A stretch of 64,000 bases of DNA, from the NCBI RefSeq assembly GCF_051020955.1, contig NW_027476321.1, forward strand, positions 124,001-188,000, read 5' to 3'. Source of the DNA: Megalopta genalis. Its lineage: Eukaryota > Arthropoda > Insecta > Hymenoptera > Halictidae. Shown here in pieces: positions 47,901 through 59,305 of the stretch (position 1 is its first letter; each line of letters starts with the position of its first letter). A program made the position numbers and the translations under genes. The notes below the pieces were generated by a model. That model did not search any database. It was given only the letters and a program-made list of their open reading frames with translations, and had not been told where the DNA came from.

Positions 47901-48150
47901 TTTTTAATTAGTTATATAATATTTTCGGGATTATTTTTATTAAAATTGTATAATTGATATAACTGCGGAATCGAATGATGCGAGATAAGTGAAAATCAAT
48001 GTATTCAATGATCGGCTGATGATTGAGAAGTGAGAGGCGATTGAGATTGTTATTTACATATGTCGAGAATATAGTGCGTGAAATTAGCGTAAATATTCGC
48101 GTGTATATTTTAATTTTTTGTACAATCAATTGACAATATAAATTTATCAA

Positions 48151-48580
48151 ATTTGATTATCAACAGTATACAACAATTCTGAAATTTCTTCGACATTTTG
48201 TTTTTATTGAAAATTCCTTAATATTATTTATATTACGATTAATATTATTTAATATCATCGAAATTGAAATTGCTGTCAATTTTCGCATTAGCATTGCTGA
48301 AATTAACATTCGTATTAATTACTATAAAATTAACACATAAGCTATGTAGTCCGGCTAGAATTTACTATTGTTATAATTTATAGTATTTACTATTATAAAT
48401 CGATAAAATATGATTATCAACAATATTGAACAATTATAATTAACAACACCGAAAGTTTTTCGACGGCTCGATTTTTATTTCGAACATCATGAATTTCACT
48501 GGTAAATCCATATATGTATAGCTGTGTAAACAGAATTCGTGCACAATCTGAGCGTCAATTAGGGTGGATTTACTGCACCG
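48151..48580. repeat. Third, diverged version of the unit tail
   Basis: Homologous to A 17150-17560 and B 26920-27230 but diverged from both. It ends with a MITE end fragment (GAGCGTCAATTAGGG..TTTACTG, 48551-48576). Confidence 0.6.
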
Positions 48581-49425
48581 TACGGTAAATTGCACGGGAG
48601 ACCGAGCGGCCGGGCACGGTCATTAGCCAAGAAAACGTAGATTGTTGCGTACATTGTTTTCTTGTTCATTTACAAGAATGCGTACAGTCCGCGGACCTTC
48701 CAGCGGATTGGGCAGAGGAAACGTTCACCCCTTAAGGTACCGTTACGGCCATTCACGATCGAAGAGAATACAAATAAGAATTTCTTGGTTAATCTCCCCC
48801 ACCATTATTCACCCGTAATCAATAGACTAGAATGCCGTGCTGATGATGGGCAGAACATTGTCCGATGGGGGAAGGGGCAAGCAGAAATTAAAATCAGAAA
48901 TTCTAGCATACCCAAATACGTGACATGAACGGTCGGTTCTTAGGACCGGTTGTAAAATTATAAGGACTTTCAAGGGGCCAGACCCAGGATCTCGACTTTG
49001 ATACTTTTACGACCGGTCCTCGAGTTTATGGCACGCATTATATTATTATATATATATTTAATGATAAAAGTTCTTTCTTTTTCACTTAAAAATCGATGTA
49101 AATATCGACATTAAGATGCGATCCTTTGCGATCATCGAGAACGAATCTTTAACCCAGGCACGGTTGTTCTAGTCGACGACTTTTCGAATTGTATTGTAAA
49201 AGTGTTTACATACCTCACTGATTAATATCTATACGATGGAACTTGAAAAATCGATGATTATATCGAGAAATAACGAATAGTATAAACAAATAGTTTTGTT
49301 GAATAGCATGTACAAAGCATCGAATCTGATCATCGATATCTTATAATATTCGTTTTAAAACATTGTTCGTATCACCTATATTTTTTAGATATTTCCACGT
49401 TTCCATATACATTCATAGTACATTG
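48580..49425. other. Right-arm-specific sequence
   Basis: No copy is found in the left arm. It includes an open frame 48662-48928 (88 codons) that I do not recognise, and an inverted pair AGGACCGGTTGT (48941) / ACGACCGGTCCT (49009). It is bounded on both sides by MITE sequence. Confidence 0.55.
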
Positions 49426-49644
49426 TATATTAAATTCTTCCCAATTTTCTTTCGGCTTCTAAAGAAAAATGGGCAATTTGGAAATAGGAGATACGGTTAT
49501 TCGAGCCTTGCAGCTCCTTTTTATAGATACCGATTGTCAGCAACTATAAAAACCAGTTCCAAGGCTAGATTAATCGTATCTTCTCTTCCCAAATTATCCA
49601 TTTTTGTTTCTAAGCTGAGCATCAATTAGGGAGAATTTACTGTA
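49426..49644. repeat. Complete fold-back MITE, TACAGTAAATTCTC family
   Basis: Both ends are present here: TAAATTCTTCCC..AATGGGCAATTTGG on the left and CCAAATTATCCATTTTTGTT..GGGAGAATTTACTGTA on the right. The centre is CTTTTTATAGATACCGATTGTC / GCAACTATAAAAACC. About 219 bp, the best full-length member in the window. Confidence 0.8.
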
Positions 49645-50094
49645 CACATAACAATTCCATACCTGATATATAAGGAAATTCATTTATTTAATAATAAGAA
49701 AGCTATGTATTGAGTGTGTTAAGAATGAAAAAAATAATTGAAATAATTTTTAATTATTTATTTAATATTTTCGGGATTATTTTTATTAAAATTGTATAAT
49801 TAGTATAAATGCGGAAACGAATGATGCGTGATCAATGTATTCAATGATCGGATGATGAATGAGAAGTGAGAGGCGATTGAGATTGTTATTTACATATGTC
49901 GAGAATTTTGTGCGTAAAATTAGCGTAAATATTCGCTTGTATATTTCAAGTTTTTGTATAATCAATTGACAAAATAAATTGATGAAATTTGATTATCAAC
50001 AGTATTGAACAACTCTGAAAATTCTTCGACATTTTGCTTTTATTGAAAATTCCTTAATAACATATAATTTAATATCATTTTTTTTAAACATATA

Positions 50095-50320
50095 AAAAAA
50101 TAAGGTAACATCTACATATCGCAATTAAAAAAGGGCTGTTCCGCTCTAAAAGAAAATAGGAAAAGGGGATAAAGAGTTCACGTTTTATTATACACATTAT
50201 TTCAATATCTGATAAATTTGATGAATATACAAGAAAATAGAATAACATCAGGATGTCGTTGTTAAAGTGGCAGTTTCACAGTGCAGAAAATAAAAAGGAG
50301 AATATTTTGTCCAGGAGCAA
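50095..50320. repeat. Contracted 128-bp array (A')
   Basis: Only two of about six monomers remain. The sequence then jumps to the unit tail at about 50090, corresponding to loss of about 1.2 kb relative to A (16280-17478). Confidence 0.7.
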
Positions 50321-50704
50321 TTAAAATTATGAAATAAAATTGTCCGACATTCGTACCGGCGATTCTTGTCAACCAGCGCTAAAAATCATCGAAAAATCGT
50401 AAATTATCCGTCGCGACGCGTGCTCTTATTATCCGTTTTATTATCCGTCGACGACAAGCCAGAACTAGCGTAATCGTCTAACTCCTGCGAAATTTGCCCT
50501 AATCGCTATCATCTGAAGCTCTAGTGACTCCGTGTCATTGTTACAAGTGCGCCAACGATATTTCACCAAGTTCTGATTTGCTGGATCAACCGAAACTTGC
50601 TGGACCAATTGAATTTCGGCGGCTGGGGGTCGCGCGAACATGATAATCACATTTCCGATTCGGCGCGAATATTTTTGGCTCTGTGCACTGCCGGCACTAC
50701 ACCA

Positions 50705-51560
50705 TAAATCGCACGAAACGAAAAATGGTTCGATGGAACTCGAGCGATAAGCGAAAATGGAACATTGTTGGTCGTTTTTCAAATTCGCGTGCTTCTAATA
50801 TGTTCGAAACGTTTCTCCGGCGTACGAAATCACCGTGATTCTGTGGAACGAAGTATTCCCTTTCCAACGAGTCCAAGAACATTGATCTGCGATATTTTGT
50901 TGCCAATTCATGGCAGTTTTGAAAAAAAGTGTCCAAGGTTAGTGTGATTTCTGTGGTCGTGGAATTCTAGGCGAACATTTTTTAGGGTGGTGTTCTTCGA
51001 CTCATTTTAAAAGTCCAAGTTTCCAGTTTCGTAGCATCTTAATTCTTCTGTTTAATAAATTTTATTTCGTTAATACCCTGCACTGTAAATACAAATGTTT
51101 CCGTCTTGTCGATTTCTCATATTCGCATACGTCTGAGTGGTTCAAAAAATTGTTTAGTTCACAATTATTTTAACGAACGAAGTCTCCCCTTTCGAATGAG
51201 CCCGAAAATATTGATCTATGATTTTTGTTTGCCATCGTATAGCACCTTGGATTCTCTTCCGAATGAAATCCTGAAATTCAAAATATCGTAACTTTGTTAA
51301 CAAAAAAAACTATAAAATGGTGTCCTTAGATACATTTCAAAGGGTGAAATCTTATCTTCCGCGCCGTTTGGATTATTCAGTATTAGTGCCTTTGTATCTT
51401 TAAGACCCCCCATTCTAAGTAGAGATGGTAATTTTTTGGTTATTTTCAAATTCACATGTCTCTCATAATTTAAACTTTTCATAGCGATTGAAATGACTAT
51501 GATCTGATAGAATGAAGTCTCCTCTTTCCATTGGGACCAAAAACAGTGATCTACTAGCTT
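50705..51560. repeat. Degenerate tandem repeat of about 333 bp (A')
   Basis: Mirror of 14810-15660. Differs from A by scattered substitutions only. Confidence 0.7.
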
Positions 51561-51562
51561 TC

Positions 51563-51668
51563 CTTGCCATTTTCTGCCATTTTACACCATTTTATGATAC
51601 TTTATCCCATTTTATGCAATTTTAGGCAATTTTATGCTATTTTATACCATTTGATGCCATTTTCTGTG
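51563..51668. repeat. 10-11 bp minisatellite (A')
   Basis: GCCATTTTATGC-type units, mirror of 14700-14805. Confidence 0.8.
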
Positions 51669-51689
51669 TACGGAAATTATTCAAAATTC

Positions 51690-53050
51690 AAGCAATGGAT
51701 TTTCAAAAACATGTAATTCGCTATCCTCTCTACAATGATTGCAACTCTGTTACATAACGAATGTATTAGAGGCTGAGCAAAGCCGCTAATAGGATTCACG
51801 TCTGCATGCAATTCTGTTAAAGGGGTTTAATTGATTATTTTAGTTGCAGTCTGTTAATATCCGTTTTAACACGAGACCGCAAGCTTCTGTTAATCCATTA
51901 GATCGCGACGCGGATCGGAAATTACAGTGAGAACGCAGCAGTCAATCGGATGTGTGCACCACTTTGATTATTCCTCTATTGTAACTACATATCCGTATTT
52001 ACAAACTTCCCTTTTTATTTATCATCGTATTATATTCATAAAATTCTGAACATTTCTTTATCGTTGCGTCAATATTTATTTTTAAAGAAATTGAAAACAT
52101 ACTGCAAAATTTGTTATCAATGAAGCAGACTGAGAATTTATTAATTGCTCAAGAATTTGTATACATTTGTCTACGACAAATGATACAAATTATTAACATT
52201 ATATTTACAATGAATTATGAACAATTTTATTACAGCAACAATTGTTGACAATATATTTACAATGAATTACGAACAATTTTATCACAACAACAATTGTTAA
52301 CAAGCCACAATTATTAATAGCGAGAACTTTGTATAATTATGATATTTGCATATTTTGAAAGCGTACGTTGCTAAAAAGTAATTGTCGATTTTGGGTTAGC
52401 TTTCGTCATAGAGCATTTATTAGGCGATAAAGTCGTTCCAAATCTTGTTCTTTTAATAATAATCTACGAAAAGTAAGATCAATTGTTAATAATGGCAATA
52501 GAATTTTATAAATTTATGACGAAACATCATTATTCAAATGCAAAATGGTGGAATCATCGGAAGCCAAATTCGGTCATATTATAGAGTTTGTATTTGTATG
52601 TCGCGATCGACGTAGACAATTTGTATTTAACACAACCAAGCTGTGGATAATAACACAAGATAATCACAATAGCTAATAACGAAAAGAAAAGTGCTAATCG
52701 TGCGAACCGTTCGGTTTCCCTTTGGAGCGGCTTCGCGGATTGAATCCATTGAATCTAAATCGTCTAAACAAACTGCAGTCAACCGAATTGTTACTGCTAA
52801 TCAAATCGGACGCACCAAAACCGCCGTCGCGCCGGTGTAAATGAAATTCAACGTGGCAGGCGAATTGGATTGGAATTATACGTTTCTAATTCCGCGTGTA
52901 CGCGGGACATTACCACGGTTCGATTAACCGCTGGCTAGTTCGAACGTGAAAACGACAAACCTCCGGACAGTGTTAATAACGGCGTCGTTTAAACCACTCT
53001 ACAATAATCCATAGATCGCCGATTGGAATACAAACTGTTCCGAAATAACA
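51690..53050. other. Non-coding spacer (A')
   Basis: Mirror of 13320-14690, no gene recognised. Confidence 0.5.
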
Positions 53051-53421
53051 ATCAAGATATCGCATTTCAAAAATCGAAACATTTAGGTACCATAATCTGA
53101 AAAATTAAAAATTACAAATTCGAAAATCGAAGAATTTAGAAATCGGAATCTCAAAAATTAAAACATTTAGGAATCAGATGATTTCAAAATTCTAAATTTA
53201 AAAATCAAATGACATAAAAATCGTGAATTTAAAAATCAAAGAATTTATAAATTGCAATCTTAAAAATCAAATAACATAAAAATCGAAGAATTTATAAATT
53301 GAAATCTTAAAAATCAGGAAATTTAGAAACCAAATGATTTCAAAGTTGTTAATTTAGATATCAGAAGACTTAAAAATCGTGAATTTATAAATCGGACAAT
53401 TCAGAAATTGAAATCTTAAAA

Positions 53422-53592
53422 ATCGGAAACTACAGAAACCAGATAATTTCGAAATTGTGAATTTAGAAGTATGCGCATTGAAACATCGTACCTTTCAAAA
53501 CGGCTGGATCGAGAAACTGCAAGTTTCTCGGAAAGGAAGAATGTGTTTAATCCCGGCGTATAAATATTTCCAATTTGTTTCTACGGCGGCAT
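53422..53592 (+). repeat. Inverted repeat 3' of GNAT copy A'
   Basis: Mirror of 12790-12960. Its partner on the 5' side of exon 2 is 58487-58700. The AT-rich minisatellite lies at about 53080-53420. Confidence 0.7.
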
Positions 53593-53986
53593 CGTTCCGC
53601 TGATATTTCACAGAAAAAGATGTTGGTTCCGAAGGAACGGACGCGACTTATTCATCACGACCATGAATAATAATCAGAAAAGAATAACTGCGATTCCGTG
53701 CGAACTTTATGAATTCCGGAATTCTCGGCGATTTGCTTTATTTATTTTACGTCGGCGTTGCGCCGCAACAATGCAAATGTTGATGCAAATGCGCGAGTGC
53801 CTGATCTCCGTTCCTTCATGAAGTGGCTTAAACGACGAGTAACCAGGCAGAAAAGTATAAATTTCATTGTTTTATTTCTACACTTTTCATTGATAAGTCG
53901 ATTGCTAAATCGACGAGATTCCAATAGCAATGCATAGCGAATATATTTTGGTCAATTGGTGTTATTTTAATCATTTCGATGATAAT

Positions 53987-54292
53987 TCTAAAGATAATAA
54001 TTTGAAGGATAATAATTTCAAGGATAATAATTTCAAGGATAATAATTTCAAGGATAATAATTTCGAGATCTATATTTCCAAAGATAACAATTTCGGAGAT
54101 AACACTTTATAGAATAACAATTTCAAAGATAATAATTTCTAGGATAACAATTTCAAAGATAATTATTTCTAGGATCACTTCGAAGATAATAATTTCGAAG
54201 ATAATAATTTCGAAGATGATCACAATGTCGAAGATAACAATTTCGAAGATGATAAGTTCAAAATTAATAATTCCAAAGATAATTTCGAGGAT
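53987..54292. repeat. 15-bp minisatellite (A')
   Basis: Mirror of 12090-12395, units close to GATAATAATTTCGAA. Confidence 0.85.
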
Positions 54293-55457
54293 AATAATTG
54301 ACAACTTCGGTCAAAATTATATTATCGTAATCGTGCTAAACACACGTAAATACTAAATAAAATATAATTTTCTTGATATCGCGATATCTTCTTTAAGAAT
54401 CGTACAAGTTCTTTATTTTCTTGACTACTACAGTGAAGTCACGATGCTCATCCCCGATTCTCTCGCGGAACGGTACGTTATCCCAGCCAAAGTTCCTGTA
54501 ATTGATCCTTTTAAAGACCTTAAAGCGGCACCTCCTCGCGATGATCTGCGCGTAATTGCAAGTCATGACGGCAGTCACTAACTTCGGTACGCCCAGGTAA
54601 TGACGGATTATACTATCACCTCCAGTATCGGCTAATGGTACTTTCACATCTTCTCCACTACCCAGCGCATTGGCAACATCCACGGACAAGCACACTAAGC
54701 TCTCGCCAATATTTTGCTGCTGCATCTCCGGCAGCGTAGCCAGGAACATACACTCCATAATACAATCAACATCATAATATTCGAATAAATTTATCTGGTC
54801 GTTTATAGCAATCATCAAATCTAGGTAGGCATTGGCCGTGTGATGTTCACAATCTTCTCTGAAGCTCTCAAGCCAAGTCATTTCAGGAGGATGCCTGATG
54901 ATCGGGGGAAGTCGATCGTACGGTGGTTGCCCCCACAACCACCGCGGGTCAATTTCATCTCTTTTTATTTTCTTAATTTTATTGAGAACGACACCAACAA
55001 CTTTCTGAGTCTTGACTTCGATTGCGACAAGGCTGACACCGTCTCTAGTAACTTTTTTTTTTTTTTTTTTGTTTAACGTGGGGGAAATCTGCTGGTCAGA
55101 CACCCCCGTCCCGCCCGAGGGGCGGGGCGGGTGTAGTGCGGGGTTCGACCCGCTAAAACCCCCACGGCGGCCTAGGGCGCTGGCGAGTAGCGGGGGAGCC
55201 ACGGGAACTCTCAAAGAACACAACCGCGGCTCCCCCTCGCCTGGCCGGCCTCCAGGATGGAATGGCGGTGGCCGGCCGCGTCCCGGGGGGGAGATTTATA
55301 CTCCCCCCATGAATCATCTTGCTTCGGCGGTGCGGGGGACCGCACCCCACACCGCCTCGTGCTCCCAATATGGGGAGGACAGCTTCAGTTGGGGGGGGGG
55401 GTGGCGGGCGGCGGGCAATTAAACCAGTAATCTGGTACACCCGCCGCCCGCCTATTC

Positions 55458-57971
55458 TCATCTGCTCGGGGAGGGGGGCTCTAGGCGTGGGCGCACACGC
55501 CGCACCCCCCGCTCACGGCGACCCCGCTCGGCAGCCTCCTTCTGCAGCATCACCTCTTCGCAGAAGGCGATGGCTGCCGCCCATTTTCTTGGGCTCTCCA
55601 GCATGGCCCCAACTAAGCTGGAGAGAGCGAGGTCGCGACCAACTTCCCGTCTTAGGACTCGGCGCAGCACTGAAAAGGCGGGGCATACCTCCAGTGTATG
55701 CTGCGCCGAGTCCTCCTCCGCGCCACAGTGGTGGCACACCGTCGTCGCTTCCCGACCGATGCGACACAGGTAGACACCGAAGCAGCCATGCCCGGTGAAC
55801 ACCTGCGTCGCACGGTAGGTGAGCCTGCCAAACCGCCTCTCCCGCCACGAGGTGAAGTGTGGCAGGAGAGCCCCGGGGACGCGCTCGGCGGCATGGGAGC
55901 AAAGCTCCGCATGCCATCTGGCGAGCGCTAGTCCCCGGGCCTGGAGTTCGAAGCCGTCGACCGCCTCCCGCTCCGGCGGGTCCCCCCGAGCCCGGCCAGC
56001 GATGCATATGCGCCTATAGACATAGGCGCGCATCGCCGCCTGCAGCTCGAAGGGAATTTCTCCCGCCAGAGCAAGCGCCGCCACGGTAGACGCGGTGCGG
56101 TAACCCCGTATGAGGCGAAGGGCCATTTGCCTCTGAAGCCGGCGCAACAACAAAGTGATGCGCCGGCTTGCCCTCGCGGACGGCCCCCAGATCGGGGCGC
56201 CGTACAAGGCCATGGACCGCACCACGCCCAGGTATAGGCGACGCACCATGTTATCCGGTCCCCCGAGATTGGGCAACAGGCGGCCGAGCGAGGCCGCCGC
56301 CCTCTCAACTCGGGGGACGAGGCGGCCGAAATGCGCCCCGAATCTCCAGTGGCTGTCGAGGATCAGTCCGAGATACTTGATCTCGGACTTCACCTCGACG
56401 CAGGCTCCTCCAACCCAGATCCACGATCCGGCCGGTGGCCGCGACCGAGGCCGTCCAAACCAGACGGCCTCGGCCTTCTCCGGGGCCATCTTCAGCCCCA
56501 GATCGTGGATCTTCGCGACGACGGCTGCCACCGCAACCTCCGCTCGTCGGATGGTCCTCTCGAAGGTGTTCCCGACGGCGACCACTAACGTGTCGTCCGC
56601 ATAGCAGACGACAGTGGCACCGTCGGGCAGGGAGGCCTTCAGGACTGCGTTATATCCCAGGTTCCACAGGAGTGGTCCCAACACGGACCCCTGTGGGACC
56701 CCGCAGTCCACTTCCCTCCGTATCGTCCCGTACCGGCCCGGGTATTCCACCCACCTGTCCCGCAGGTAGGCCCCGATCACCCGCCTCAGATAGGGAGGCA
56801 CCTGGTGTTCAACCAGGGCCTCCCTAATGGCGGACCAGGGCAGGGTGTTAAATGCATTGACGATGTCGATCGACACCGCCAAGCACACCCCGCCCCGTGC
56901 CACGGCATTGTCCGAGAGGGACTTTAGACGGTCGATTGCGTCGACCGTCGATCGCCCCTCCCGGAAGCCGAACTGGCAGTCCGCCAGATCGGGGCCAACG
57001 CGGGACAGGTGCCTGGCGAGGCGGGCAGCAATAATCTTCTCAAAGATCTTGCCCACCTCGTCCAGGAGGCAAATGGGCCGGTACGCGGAGGGAGAATCCG
57101 CAGGCCTCCCATCCTTCCTTAAGAGGACCATCCGACTTCTCCTCCAGAGGTCCGGGAACACCCCGGACCTCAGGAGCCCGGAGAAGAGGCTTCTGAGCCT
57201 CCCGCCCAGGACGCTCATGGCAAGCAACCAGACCCGGCCGGGGATACCGTCCGGCCCCGGGGCAGTATTCTTGCCCCGAAGCCATTTGACTACCCCGGCC
57301 ATTTCCTCCGGCGCGACCTCCAGATCCGGGGACCACTCATGTCCCTCTAGCTGAGGGACGGGCCGGGACGCCTCCCCGCTGACGGGGAATAGCGCGTCCA
57401 CGACCCGCCCGAGCATCCCCGGATCCAGGCTTTCCGTCAGAGGGGGCGCCCAGGGACGTAAACGTCCCATCGCCATTTTGTATGGGCGCCCCCACGGATC
57501 TCGGTTCAGAGACCCGAGAAAGTCGCGCCAGGCCTGGCTCTTCGCCTGCCTGATGGCCAGCTGCAGGGCGACCACCTTCTCCCTGTATCGCCCATACAGC
57601 TGGATAGCCAGCTCCACGTCGGAACGTCGTCGTCGACGGGCGCGGGCGTACTGGCGTCGCGCGCGGACGCACTCTGTGCGTAAATCCGCTATCGCGCGCG
57701 ACCACCAGTACACCGCCTTCCTCGGGAAGACCCTGGCCCGGGGCATGGCGACGTCGCAAATCGACGTCATTGCGCCCCGGAACCAATGGGCCTCCCTTGT
57801 CCCGTCGACTGGCCCGGCCGGTGTTGCCGGCCAGGCCACGACGTGGGCTGCCGCCATCAGAGCGTCCTGGTCGAGGCGCTTCAGCGCCCACCGCGGCTGA
57901 GGCGATACTATACAATATGTATATATAAAATGGACAAAATTTAAATCCTTTTCCATCGTCGCCTGTTTCAT
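55458..57971 (-). CDS. Reverse transcriptase ORF2 (R1 clade), endonuclease missing
   Basis: 837 codons without stop or frameshift. Residues 1-24 are encoded by AT-rich non-element DNA. The element frame starts at about PRWALKRLDQDAL. The RT domain spans about 225-500: NTAPGPDGIPG (235), AYRPICLLDEVGKIFEKI (296), QFGFREGRST (333), SIDIVNAFNTLPW with the first catalytic Asp (367), GVPQGSVLGPLLWN (424), and YADD (457-460). A C-terminal zinc-binding knuckle follows, C746, C749, H758, C763 (CX2CX8HX4C), in VCHHCGAEEDSAQHTLEVC, as in R1/TRAS-type elements. It would act in target-primed reverse transcription but lacks the apurinic-like endonuclease that normally precedes RT. The intact frame suggests a young insertion. 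The Met is probably not the native start. Confidence 0.9.
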   Translation of the reverse strand: MKQATMEKDLNFVHFIYTYCIVSPQPRWALKRLDQDALMAAAHVVAWPATPAGPVDGTREAHWFRGAMTSICDVAMPRARVFPRKAVYWWSRAIADLRTECVRARRQYARARRRRRSDVELAIQLYGRYREKVVALQLAIRQAKSQAWRDFLGSLNRDPWGRPYKMAMGRLRPWAPPLTESLDPGMLGRVVDALFPVSGEASRPVPQLEGHEWSPDLEVAPEEMAGVVKWLRGKNTAPGPDGIPGRVWLLAMSVLGGRLRSLFSGLLRSGVFPDLWRRSRMVLLRKDGRPADSPSAYRPICLLDEVGKIFEKIIAARLARHLSRVGPDLADCQFGFREGRSTVDAIDRLKSLSDNAVARGGVCLAVSIDIVNAFNTLPWSAIREALVEHQVPPYLRRVIGAYLRDRWVEYPGRYGTIRREVDCGVPQGSVLGPLLWNLGYNAVLKASLPDGATVVCYADDTLVVAVGNTFERTIRRAEVAVAAVVAKIHDLGLKMAPEKAEAVWFGRPRSRPPAGSWIWVGGACVEVKSEIKYLGLILDSHWRFGAHFGRLVPRVERAAASLGRLLPNLGGPDNMVRRLYLGVVRSMALYGAPIWGPSARASRRITLLLRRLQRQMALRLIRGYRTASTVAALALAGEIPFELQAAMRAYVYRRICIAGRARGDPPEREAVDGFELQARGLALARWHAELCSHAAERVPGALLPHFTSWRERRFGRLTYRATQVFTGHGCFGVYLCRIGREATTVCHHCGAEEDSAQHTLEVCPAFSVLRRVLRREVGRDLALSSLVGAMLESPRKWAAAIAFCEEVMLQKEAAERGRRERGVRRVRPRLEPPSPSR

Positions 57972-57994
57972 ATATATATGTCAGGTCGACACAC
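57900..57994. other. Filler DNA at the 5' junction of the R1 insertion
   Basis: About 95 bp, AT-rich (TATATATATG, TTTAAATTTTG on the minus strand), between the GC-rich element body and the target duplication. It belongs to neither the host locus (compare 11320-11345) nor, by composition, the element. Likely a template switch or captured RNA. Confidence 0.6.
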
Positions 57995-58348
57995 CACCGT
58001 CTCTAGTAACTGCCAAACACACCTCCTCGAGCGCTTTGACGCTACAAGGATCCGATAACAGATTTATGCCTTTGCAGATGCTCTCGTTGGGGAAAAAGCT
58101 TTTCCTTATTACTTCTAATGCTCCCTCCAAAGTATTCTCCGTCAGAGACTCGAACTCGATTTCTCCACCATTTATGGAGCCCCACTGAATGCAGGATTCA
58201 GTTGTAGTTCTGGAACTGAACGAAAAGAAACAATTAATTAGTATGCACGTATCTTGCAGCTTCTGATGGCGTGTGGTATAGTAATATTAAACGGTATATT
58301 AAACGACGGAAGCTTTAATCGAATCAAGTTTGCAGAAACGTTTGGAGA

Positions 58349-58975
58349 TACAGTAATGTCTCCCTAACTGACGCTCGGATTACGCACAGAAATGGACAAT
58401 CTGGGAAGAGGAGACACGATTACTCGAGCCTCGCGGCTCGTTTTTATAGTTATCGGTGAATCGACAACTTTGTAGACGACTCGTTTTTATAAGCGAATAA
58501 ATTGGAAATATTTATACGCCAGGATTAAACACATTTTTCCGTTCCGAGAAACTTGCAATTTCTCGATCCAACCGTTTCGAATGGCACGGTGTTTCAATGC
58601 GCATACTTCTAAATTCATAATTTCGAAATTATCTGGTTTCTGTACTTTCTGATTTTTAAGATTCCAATGTCTGAATCGTCCGATTTTCAAATTGACGGTT
58701 TTTAAATTCTCTGATTTATAAATTTACAATTTCGAAGTTAGCTGATTTCTATATGATCTAATTTTTAAGATTTCAATCTCTAAATTCTTTGATTTACAAA
58801 TTCACGATTTTTAAGTTCTCCGATTTCTAAATGTACATTTTTTAAATTATCTAGTATTTAAATGTTATAATTTTCAAGATTTCAATTTACAAAAATTTGA
58901 ATAATCGTATCTCCTCTTCCCGACTTGTCCATCTTCGTGCACTATCCGAGCATCAATTAGGGAGAATTCTCCGTA
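58349..58975. repeat. Fold-back MITE forming intron A'
   Basis: Mirror of 10365-10991. Confidence 0.7.
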
Positions 58976-59305
58976 TCCGGCCAAACTAGAGGTTGATTCG
59001 TGTCTCGATGAAAAATATATTTTATTTATAAATATTTAAATTCGTAAAAATAAATTGTTCTTTCTTATACCCGACACACGGAAAACATTAGTCAAAACAA
59101 GTGACTGAAGAATGTTCGCGGAAAAATATAGCAAAAATGTACGTACCATGCCATTTTAGTTCACTAAGAAATTGTCACTATACTTCACTGGGAAAATTAA
59201 CTGAGAAAATTCGCCGAAGTCTTCGCACTGATCACTGCTGTTTGCTGATTGCTGGTTGTTGCTGCACTGATCGCAGAATAAGTGTTTCCGTTGACATCGG
59301 CAGGC

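Larger units (their letters stand above)
38438..48150. repeat. Right inner arm of the palindrome
   Basis: Inverted copy of 27231-36941. It carries the mirror images of every feature of the left arm: CpG blocks (39920-40550 and about 43109-44180), the 15-bp minisatellite (40564-40749), the Tc1 element, the LTR, the AT microsatellite (44420-44750) and the AT-rich repeats (45803-46573). Confidence 0.93.
55037..58011 (-). mobile_element. 5'-truncated R1-clade non-LTR retrotransposon
   Basis: The insertion adds 2958 bp. It is flanked by a 17-bp duplication CACCGTCTCTAGTAACT (55037-55053 and 57995-58011), with a poly(A) of about 17 (T run 55053-55070) at the 3' end. The GC-rich body contrasts with the host. 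The 3' UTR is 55071-55457. The endonuclease domain of ORF2 and all of ORF1 are missing, the usual result of incomplete target-primed reverse transcription. The outer 5' end (57900-57994) is AT-rich and does not resemble the element. The target is not 28S rDNA, where R1 itself inserts, so this is a non-rDNA member of the clade or an off-target copy. Confidence 0.9.
54393..59154 (-). pseudogene. GNAT acetyltransferase copy A', disrupted by R1 insertion
   Basis: Exon 1 (59154-59147, ATGGCATG), intron (59146-58216) and exon 2 match copy A. Exon 2 is split: 58215-57995 lies upstream of the insertion and 55053-54393 downstream. The break falls around codons 72-77 (AVTRDG), before the acetyl-CoA loop. 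The downstream part encodes the same residues as copy A from VTRDGV to the stop, with no further lesion seen, so the insertion is recent relative to the arm divergence. The transposon is in the same orientation as the gene. An open frame continues from the 3' part back through the poly(A) and R1 tail to 55223, but this has no promoter and is not considered a gene. Confidence 0.85.

Noticed and set aside
54393..55223. 276-codon minus frame with a proline-rich N-terminus fused to the GNAT domain
   Set aside because: The N-terminal part is the R1 3' UTR and poly(A) read in frame (KKKKKK). It has no promoter and starts inside the insertion.
55319..57900. Plus-strand frames of up to 175 codons opposite the RT gene
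   Set aside because: Shadows of the GC-rich minus-strand RT frame.
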